Below, one piece after another: positions 29,943 to 35,525 of a stretch of DNA of 35,525 nucleotides (positions are counted from its first letter, which is position 1; each line of letters begins with the position of its first letter). Source of the DNA: Hydrogenophaga intermedia. GTDB lineage: Bacteria > Pseudomonadota > Gammaproteobacteria > Burkholderiales > Burkholderiaceae_C. Made by a program: the position numbers and the translations under genes. The stretch is from assembly GCA_945890705.1 (NCBI GenBank), contig CAMDCY010000013.1, positions 1-35,525 on the forward strand, written 5' to 3'. The notes under the pieces were generated by a model, which saw only the letters and a list, made by a program, of their open reading frames with translations, had not been told where the DNA came from and searched no databases.

Positions 29943-30293
29943 ATGACCACTGACCCGTTTCAATACCTCAACACCCAAAGAGCCGCTGAATTCATTGGCG
30001 ACAGCGCTGGCGTCAACCGCTTGCTAACAACGCTCAAAGCCACGCTCGACGCCGATCTTCCCACCCTGCGACAACGTTTGGCCGATGGCAACACCCAAGG
30101 CGTGCACGACCTTTTGCACCAATTCAAAGGCTTTGCGCCAGTGTTTTGTGTGGACAGTTTGGTTGAGCTGGTGATTCAAGTGGAGGCCATGAGCAAGCAA
30201 GCTTCTCCCAAAGCCCTCCAAAAAGCCATGGCTCCTTTGCTGGATCAACTCACGGTGTTACATGCCGAAGTTGAGCGTCAACTCGCGGCATGA
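29943..30293 (+). CDS. Histidine-containing phosphotransfer (Hpt) domain protein
   Basis: 116 residues, a single four-helix Hpt domain. The likely phospho-acceptor is His59 in LLHQFKGFAPVF, matching the HxLKGxAxxFG pattern. Hpt proteins pass phosphate from a hybrid kinase receiver to a response regulator. It is convergent with the hybrid kinase at 30278, their 3' ends overlapping by 16 bp. A TAAAAT near 29911 could be a -10 element, but the -35 is poor. Confidence 0.85.
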   Translation: MTTDPFQYLNTQRAAEFIGDSAGVNRLLTTLKATLDADLPTLRQRLADGNTQGVHDLLHQFKGFAPVFCVDSLVELVIQVEAMSKQASPKALQKAMAPLLDQLTVLHAEVERQLAA

Positions 30294-32032
30294 ACCTTCT
30301 GCGACAGCAGTTCCTCGACCTTTGCGCACAGCTGTGAGGGCTCAAACGGTTTGAGCATCACGCTGCTCAAGCCAGCCTCGACGAAACGGTCCAAATCTAC
30401 CGGGTTGACGTTGGCCGTCAAACCCAAAATCGGGGTTTGCGCGGCGGGGTTGGGTAATTCGCGCCGAATGAATTTGGACGTATCAATCCCGTCCATCACG
30501 GGCATGACCATGTCCATGAAGACCACGTCGTAGACGCCTGCTTGCAATTTCTCCAAGGCCATTTTTCCGTCATCGGCTTCATCAATGACGCTGCGCGGCC
30601 AGGCGTTCTGCAGCACCTGTTTGACCAACAAGCGGTTGATGGGGTGGTCGTCCACCACCAAAAAGCGCCACGAGGCTTGTGGCGTTTGCAAGGGCGAAGT
30701 CTCGGTCTGCACCATCAAGGGCGGCTCCATCGCGTGCAATGGCAGCTCAAACCAAAATCGGGAACCCTGACCCAACTGACTTTCAAAACCAATCGAGCCA
30801 CCCAGCAAATCGACCAAACGCTGGGTGATGGTCAGACCCAAGCCATTGCCACCGTATCGCTTTTGAATGTCGCTGTCGGCTTGGGTGAAGCGCTTGAACA
30901 CCTGCAAGTGGTGGTGCTGCGCAATACCAATCCCGGTATCCTCCACGCTGAACAAGACGCCCGTTGGGACACGTTGCACTTTCAACAACACATGCCCTTC
31001 GTGCGTGAACTTGATGGCATTTCCGATCAAATTGACCAGAATTTGCATCAGCCGGTGACGATCGGTGCTCACCCACTCGGGCACATCGTTTTGGATATCG
31101 GAGCGAAAAATAAGGTGGGTGCTCTTGATTCGGGGCAAGAAAAGATCGACCGCGTGTTGCACCGTTTGGCGCAAGGCAAAGGTCTCGGCCCTGGCCGTCA
31201 GACGCCCGGCGTCGAACTGGGAGTAGTCCAAAACATCGTTGATCACGGTCATCAAATGGTCGGCCGACTGACGCGTGTGTTCCAAAATTTGGCGCGCTCG
31301 CGGTTTGTCGCCCACTTGGTTGAGCAACAAGGTGTTAAAGCCCAAGATGGCGTTCATGGGCGTGCGCAACTCGTGGCTGACAGTGGAAATGAATTGCTCT
31401 CTGGCTTTGACCGTGTTGACCAATTCTTGACGTTTTTTCTCCAACTCCAATTGGCGATGCTCGACCTCTGCCAATGCCTTTCGGTGCTGGTGGTCATAAA
31501 TCAGGGGCACGATGATCAGCACGCAGGTCACCAAGGCGTAGGTCGTCAATGACGATGTCGCATGCACCAGACCCAAGTCGAAAGTCTTGAGCCAGTCACC
31601 CTGCCCCGTGAGCACGGTCACGGTCAACTGAATCAAGATCACCAAACCAAACCAAATGTACCCACTTCGCCTTCCAATGACAAAGAACGGTGTGATGGGC
31701 AAAATCAACAGCCAGGCCAAACGCGGGGAAAAAATACCACCCGACACCCAAGCCGCGAAAACGATCTGAACCGCTCCCAGTGCGGTGGCCAAGTGCACCG
31801 TCTTGGCCAAGGACATGCCCCGATACAAGAGAAAAATTTGCAGGGCCAAGGTGGCTGCAGAGACCAATGGGACCAGCGTGCCATAAGCGTAAGGGCTGAT
31901 CCAAGCAAAAACGAGCATGACGCCGATGATGAGCACCCCAAACAAAACGGCGTAAGGTGTCTTTCCGGCTTGAAACCGCTCGGGTAAGCGTGGGATGACG
32001 TGCTGAGAAAACCAGCGAGCGAGGTCGATCAT
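30278..32032 (-). CDS. Hybrid sensor histidine kinase with N-terminal multi-pass membrane sensor
   Basis: 584 residues from MIDLARWF at 32032, which overlaps the preceding stop as ATGA. Residues 25-185 hold about six membrane helices with short loops, so the sensor sees a membrane or membrane-borne cue. The kinase follows: phosphoacceptor His220 in STVSHELRTPMNAILG, N box VNLIGNAIKF, G1 DTGIGI and G2 YGGNGLGLTIT. The C-terminal receiver has Asp507 in FMDMVMPVMDG and the Lys of MLKPF. No DNA-binding output is present, so phosphate must leave via an Hpt such as the convergent one. It forms an operon with a very similar kinase upstream. Confidence 0.93.
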   Translation of the reverse strand: MIDLARWFSQHVIPRLPERFQAGKTPYAVLFGVLIIGVMLVFAWISPYAYGTLVPLVSAATLALQIFLLYRGMSLAKTVHLATALGAVQIVFAAWVSGGIFSPRLAWLLILPITPFFVIGRRSGYIWFGLVILIQLTVTVLTGQGDWLKTFDLGLVHATSSLTTYALVTCVLIIVPLIYDHQHRKALAEVEHRQLELEKKRQELVNTVKAREQFISTVSHELRTPMNAILGFNTLLLNQVGDKPRARQILEHTRQSADHLMTVINDVLDYSQFDAGRLTARAETFALRQTVQHAVDLFLPRIKSTHLIFRSDIQNDVPEWVSTDRHRLMQILVNLIGNAIKFTHEGHVLLKVQRVPTGVLFSVEDTGIGIAQHHHLQVFKRFTQADSDIQKRYGGNGLGLTITQRLVDLLGGSIGFESQLGQGSRFWFELPLHAMEPPLMVQTETSPLQTPQASWRFLVVDDHPINRLLVKQVLQNAWPRSVIDEADDGKMALEKLQAGVYDVVFMDMVMPVMDGIDTSKFIRRELPNPAAQTPILGLTANVNPVDLDRFVEAGLSSVMLKPFEPSQLCAKVEELLSQKVHAAS

Positions 32033-33756
32033 TTTTCGCCCCCCGTTGGCGCTTGGCTGAGCCATTGGGTGAGTGTCTTTTGCACCATGTGGCTATCCAT
32101 GGGTTTGTGCAGAACGCCGTTCATTCCCGACTCCAAACAGCGCTGGCGATCCATCGGGTTGGTGTTGGCGGTCAACGCCAAAATCGGCATCAGCGCATGC
32201 TCAGCAGAGGCTCGCAAGCGACGTGTCAACTCCATGCCGTTCATGTCGGGCATGACCATGTCGATGAGCGCGATATGAAAGGACTTGGTCCGCAGCGCTT
32301 CCAGCGCTGCTTGACCGCTTTCAACAGCGGTGATGCGTGCACCAGCGAAGTGTTTTTTGATCTGTAACTGGGCCACCATGAGGTTCACCACGTTGTCGTC
32401 CACCAGCAGCACATCAAACTCGGCAGGCATCCACCCTTGTCCAAAAGCACGCTGGGTCATCGCGCCAGTGTCTGCCACCTGGCATGGCAGCTCAAACCAA
32501 AAGCGAGAGCCCACACCCTCTTCAGAGCTCACGCCCAATCGACCCTGTTGCAACACCACCAAGCGCTCACATATCGCCAAACCCAAACCTGTCCCGCCGT
32601 AAGCGCGATTGGTCTGCTCATCGGCATGCTCAAAACGGTTGAAAATTTGCAATTGACGGGTCAGGGGTATGCCACTGCCCGTGTCTTGTACCTCGAACCA
32701 GAGCCGATCGCCCTGCACCAAACAAGTCACATCAATGCGACCAGTTGCTGTGAACTTGAGGGCGTTGTCCAACAATTGGTCGACAATTTGCGCCATTCGT
32801 CCAGCGTCAATCTCAACCCGCACATCAGGGACGTTCCACCCCAAACTCAATCCCTTGCCTTGCGCTCGCTGCACATAAGGCTCTGCAAAGCTGTTCATCC
32901 ACATCAGAAGATCGCAGGGTTCGGGGTGAAACACCACGCGCCCAGATTTGAGCTGCGAGAAATCCAAAATGTCGTTGATGAGGGACAGCAAACTCTCGGT
33001 CGAACCGCGGATCAAATCCACCGTTTCGATGGATTGGGGCTGATGTTTGAACTCATCTCGGAGCACCCCATTGAGACCCAGGATCGCATTCATCGGCGTG
33101 CGCAATTCGTGGCCGACGGAAGCCACGAACTCGTCTTTGTGGGCCTGCGCTTGCAGCAATTCAGCGTGGATATCGAGCAGCGCTTGATTGCGTCGCTCCA
33201 CCTCCAGCAAGCGACGGCGGTACAAGAAGTCAAACAACCACAAAGCCATCATCAAACAGGCCATGGCACCCAAGTGGTTGAAAAATGCCCATGGCAAGGT
33301 TTCATCGTCGTGGGTGATGGTGCTGACCAACCTGCCCTGCTGAGCGCCCACCCACAATAAGGCCTGAGCTCCTAAAGACACGCCCAACCACAGGCCGGTA
33401 CCTGCTGGGCCCAACAACAAGAGTGCGGCGATCGACAACACCACCAACCACACCAACACACTGGAGTTGATGCCGCCGGTTTGAAACGCGATGGTGGACA
33501 TGCCCAAGACGATGGCCGTCAAAAACACGTGGCATATCAGGTGGTACAGGCGGGCAAACACCGCCAAGGGCATGAGCAAAAAAAGAAAGGCGCTGAGCCA
33601 CATATTCACTCGGTGGTCATATGCGGTTTGCGGGACGAAATAAAACATCAGCGAGCTCAAGGCCGTGATGGTGATGCAAACCATCAGCAACTGGCGGCGA
33701 TTGAACAAACTGCCCGCCAGCAAGTCCCGCCATTCCACCCACCATCGCTGTGCCAT
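32029..33756 (-). CDS. Hybrid sensor histidine kinase, paralogue of the downstream kinase
   Basis: 575 residues from the ATG at 33756; an in-frame TTG two codons upstream is possible. Layout equals that of the next gene: about six membrane helices (residues 20-180), a short coiled linker, His216 in ASVGHELRTPMNAILG, a complete ATPase domain (LLDNALKF, DTGSGI, YGGTGLGLAIC) and a receiver with Asp499 in LIDMVMPDMNG. There is no output domain. The membrane sensor differs in sequence from that of the paralogue, so they probably read different cues and share one phosphorelay. Confidence 0.93.
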   Translation of the reverse strand: MAQRWWVEWRDLLAGSLFNRRQLLMVCITITALSSLMFYFVPQTAYDHRVNMWLSAFLFLLMPLAVFARLYHLICHVFLTAIVLGMSTIAFQTGGINSSVLVWLVVLSIAALLLLGPAGTGLWLGVSLGAQALLWVGAQQGRLVSTITHDDETLPWAFFNHLGAMACLMMALWLFDFLYRRRLLEVERRNQALLDIHAELLQAQAHKDEFVASVGHELRTPMNAILGLNGVLRDEFKHQPQSIETVDLIRGSTESLLSLINDILDFSQLKSGRVVFHPEPCDLLMWMNSFAEPYVQRAQGKGLSLGWNVPDVRVEIDAGRMAQIVDQLLDNALKFTATGRIDVTCLVQGDRLWFEVQDTGSGIPLTRQLQIFNRFEHADEQTNRAYGGTGLGLAICERLVVLQQGRLGVSSEEGVGSRFWFELPCQVADTGAMTQRAFGQGWMPAEFDVLLVDDNVVNLMVAQLQIKKHFAGARITAVESGQAALEALRTKSFHIALIDMVMPDMNGMELTRRLRASAEHALMPILALTANTNPMDRQRCLESGMNGVLHKPMDSHMVQKTLTQWLSQAPTGGEK

Positions 33757-33815
33757 ATGCAAGTCAACCCATTGAATCTGATGGTGAATTGTCTGGTGCG
33801 GTGGTCGTTGAATTC

Positions 33816-33829
33816 TTAACGAACGTTAA
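33816..33829. promoter_or_regulatory. Palindromic operator-like site TTAACG-AA-CGTTAA
   Basis: Perfect 6-bp arms with a 2-bp centre at 33816-33829, 60 bp upstream of the kinase start. It borders an AT-rich tract (33827-33892) containing a second dyad (ATTAAAA/TTTTAAT, 33849-33867). The 199-bp gap between the divergent kinase and acyltransferase genes holds both. Likely a repressor or activator site; the protein is unknown. Confidence 0.45.
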
Positions 33830-33955
33830 AATTAATACCAAAAAAATCATTAAAATTTATTTTTAATTTATTTAGTATTCTTATAGGCGCAATTGTGAGT
33901 TGGACTGTTTGAATGAAGCCACAACGCTGAGAACAATTGACAAGAATCGCTGTCC

Positions 33956-34552
33956 ATGCAAAACACCATATTCACCACCCCTTTGGTCAGTCCCCTGTTC
34001 AAGTGGCTGTCGATCAGAGTTTTGAAATTGAGCGGGTGGCAAGTCCAAGGCCAGCTGCCCACCCACGCCCAGAAGAGCGTGCTGATCGCCGCCCCCCATA
34101 CCAGCAACTGGGATCTGCCGATGACGCTGATGGTGGCCTTTGCTTTGGAGCTGCGGCCCCGCTGGATGGGCAAAGCGAGCATCTTTCGCTGGCCCTTCGG
34201 GTCACTCATGCTTTGGTTGGGCGGCATCCCTGTCGATCGCAGCCAGTCCAACAACTTGGTGGCCAGCAGCGCCCAAGCCATTCGCGACGCGGCCGAGCCG
34301 CTGCAACTGATCGTGCCCCCCGAAGGCACACGCAGCAAAACCCGACACTGGAAAACCGGCTTTTATTACATCGCCCACAGCGCCCAAGTGCCGATCGTCA
34401 TGGCCTACATGGACTATGCGAACAAGCAAAGTGGCTTGGGGCCATTGTTTGAACCCACGGGCGATGTCGAGGCTGACATGGCCAAAATCAAAGCGTTTTA
34501 CCAACCCTTCAAAGGCAAAAACGCCGATCAGTTCGCCGCCGAAGACGCTTGA
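33956..34552 (+). CDS. Lysophospholipid acyltransferase (PlsC-like)
   Basis: 198 residues. The HX4D catalytic motif is HTSNWD at residues 48-53, and the substrate-binding motif is PPEGTRSK at about 121-128. These place it in the 1-acyl-glycerol-3-phosphate acyltransferase family, here shorter than PlsC and lacking an obvious N-terminal anchor pair. It has PVDRSQSNN after the second block, as in the family's motif region. Acyl-CoA or acyl-ACP dependent acylation of a lysolipid is the likely reaction. It is unrelated to the flagellar cluster by content. No ribosome site is evident before the ATG. Confidence 0.88.
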   Translation: MQNTIFTTPLVSPLFKWLSIRVLKLSGWQVQGQLPTHAQKSVLIAAPHTSNWDLPMTLMVAFALELRPRWMGKASIFRWPFGSLMLWLGGIPVDRSQSNNLVASSAQAIRDAAEPLQLIVPPEGTRSKTRHWKTGFYYIAHSAQVPIVMAYMDYANKQSGLGPLFEPTGDVEADMAKIKAFYQPFKGKNADQFAAEDA

Positions 34553-34560
34553 ACATCAAG

Positions 34561-34881
34561 CTATACCCTCACCCTGGAGCGAACAAAAGCCGCCGCGACC
34601 GTCATGTGAACCTGTTTCGCCAAATGGCTGATCAGGGCTCGGTGGGTGTTTGAACCACCCAACACAAAACCACCACCATGCAGGTACAACACCACCCCGG
34701 AGGACTGCTCTGCAGGCCAGTGCCATTCGCAAGGCAGCCCCGCCAGCGTCGCCCGCTCCAACTTCACGCCAGGGACTTGTGGCAGGAAAAAGGTAAGCCC
34801 ACGCAAGACTGCGCGCTGCAACGCGATGGGGACCTGAGGTCGAACCCAGCCGCGAAACAACAAGCGCAGACCGTGACGCAA
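34561..34881 (-). pseudogene. Truncated alpha/beta hydrolase (hormone-sensitive lipase type) remnant
   Basis: About 106 codons remain. The translation has the N-terminal part of a HSL-type esterase: TLAGLPCEWHWPAEQSSGVVLYLHGGGFVLGGSNTHRALISHLAKQ, with the oxyanion-hole motif HGGG. The nucleophile GxSxG and the Asp and His of the triad are missing, because the frame ends shortly after HMTV, only 9 bp from the acyltransferase stop. There is no ATG start; the frame opens at TTG 34881, and the upstream sequence belongs to another remnant. A full enzyme has about 300 residues. Taken as a pseudogene left by deletions on both sides. Confidence 0.75.
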
Positions 34882-34885
34882 AAGT

Positions 34886-35100
34886 GATGGAAGGGATCTA
34901 GCATGGTTTGGGCGTCGTGGGGCCTATCGGCAGTCATCAATGCTTGACTGAGCGCCTCAACGCCGCGGAGAAATTCAGCGCGGTCTTGCGCCGTGTCTGG
35001 CTGACTTCGGTGCGTGGTTTGGTACAAAGACAAGCAAGGCGCTTGCGTCAATGCGCCCAAGCCCTAGAGGGCGTCGGTGCTGATGGCGTGCAGGTGTGAG
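34886..35100 (-). pseudogene. Remnant of a baeRF-type (release-factor-like) protein gene, with in-frame stop
   Basis: In one minus-strand frame the sequence reads HAISTDAL, a TAG stop at 35064-35066, then GLGALTQAPCLSLYQTTHRSQP followed by QDRAEFLRGVEALSQAL and AQTMLDPFHHF. The CLSLYQxTHR block resembles the N-terminus of bacterial archaeo-eukaryotic release-factor-like (baeRF) proteins. Nothing of the remaining domain is present: the frame runs out of family similarity about where the hydrolase remnant begins in another frame. No start codon was found before the stop. Family assignment is from memory and moderately sure; the decay is clear. Confidence 0.5.
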
Positions 35101-35195
35101 GGTCCATGTGGGTGGAATCAAACGGACAGGTCTGCCCGAACATGGCCCATGGTGCCCCCACAGCAGCGGTTTGTCGGTTCGCTGTCGCACACCCG

Positions 35196-35525
35196 TCAGC
35201 GAACGCCATCCCACAAGAGCTTGCACCCGGTCAGGAACATGCCGATTCGAATCAGCCGGTAGAACAAGACGGGGTTGATGGTGCGCGCCATTCGCACCCC
35301 GACCCAAACGCCGACCGGGGCCAGTGGCAACAGCACCAAGGACGTGCCGAAGTTGCGCATGTCCAGCAAGCCCAACCAAGCGTAGGGGGCCCACTTGGCC
35401 ATGTTGATGAAGAAGAACAGGTAGGCCATCGTACCGGTGAAGAGCACCGGCGAGAGCTTCAGGCGCATCACGTAGGCGTTGACGGGCGGACCGCCCGCGT
35501 GGGCGATGAAGCTGGTGAAGCCCGA
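35196..35525 (-). CDS. TauE/SafE family (DUF81) membrane transporter, C-terminal part, cut by window end
   Basis: The last 109 codons are inside the window; the start lies beyond 35525. The segment begins SGFTSFIAHAGGPPVNAYVM, the conserved second-half motif of TauE/SafE proteins, and continues with helices LSPVLFTGTMAYLFFFINMAKW, FGTSLVLLPLAPVGVWVG and the ending PVLFYRLIRIGMFLTGCKLLWDG. These proteins export small anions such as sulfite, sulfoacetate or other organic acids. Substrate cannot be read from sequence. Confidence 0.9.
   Translation of the reverse strand, partial: SGFTSFIAHAGGPPVNAYVMRLKLSPVLFTGTMAYLFFFINMAKWAPYAWLGLLDMRNFGTSLVLLPLAPVGVWVGVRMARTINPVLFYRLIRIGMFLTGCKLLWDGVR

Noticed and set aside
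34975-35394. 139-codon frame on the minus strand over the TauE/SafE gene and the remnant zone
   Set aside because: It overlaps the transporter in another frame, and the transporter has clear motifs and helices.
1-35525. CRISPR arrays, tRNA or rRNA genes, insertion sequences, prophage genes
   Set aside because: No repeated spacer pattern, clover-leaf sequence, transposase, integrase or phage structural motif was seen on either strand.

Overview
The window is almost entirely a flagellar gene cluster on a GC-rich (roughly 58-60 percent by eye) bacterial chromosome. Gene content and protein style (flhA-flhF-flhG-fliA order, PomA/PomB-like stator, FlhB, FlgMN, codon use) suggest a betaproteobacterium of the Burkholderiales, probably Comamonadaceae-like. 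That placement is an inference from proteins I recognise, not from a marker gene.

Layout. 1-1681 (minus): 5' end of flgE, then flgD, flgC, flgB. 1792-2832 (minus): a LysM plus lytic-transglycosylase-like protein. 2919-4500 (plus): flgA, flgM, flgN. 4519-8058 (minus): an operon of a FlgP-type lipoprotein, a FlgT-like protein, a FimV/LysM-like protein, a second FliK-like protein and a stand-alone FlhB C-terminal-like protein. 8186-9418 (minus): a membrane SPOR protein. 9609-10820 (plus): a sigma-54 activator without a receiver domain. 10853-11386 (minus): a DUF1566-type lipoprotein. 11553-13694 (plus): motA/pomA and an unusually long motB/pomB, closed by a terminator. 13783-16371 (minus): four overlapping genes including a voltage-gated-type K+ channel, with no known flagellar role. 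16437-23030 (minus): fliK, fliL, fliM, fliN, fliO, fliP, fliQ, fliR, flhB. 23211-28131 (plus): flhA, flhF, flhG, fliA. 28175-29847 (plus): two unknown genes and fliS. 29943-33756: an Hpt protein facing two tandem hybrid histidine kinases. 33956-35525: a lysophospholipid acyltransferase, a zone of decayed gene remnants, and a TauE/SafE transporter cut by the window end.

Regulation is readable directly. Sigma-54 -24/-12 elements precede flgB, flhA and motA, with a weaker one before flgA. Sigma-28 elements with an 11-bp spacer precede flgM, the flgP operon and fliS. Together with the sigma-54 activator, FliA and FlgM, this gives a sigma-54 to sigma-28 cascade of the Vibrio/Pseudomonas kind, with flhF/flhG (polar placement and number control) and FlgP/FlgT/PomAB-like motor parts. 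No flhDC is present in the window.

The least explained parts are the K+ channel operon, the elaborated MotB, the transglycosylase-like protein, the two genes between fliA and fliS, and the twin kinase-Hpt module. No tRNA, rRNA, CRISPR array, insertion sequence or phage was seen.
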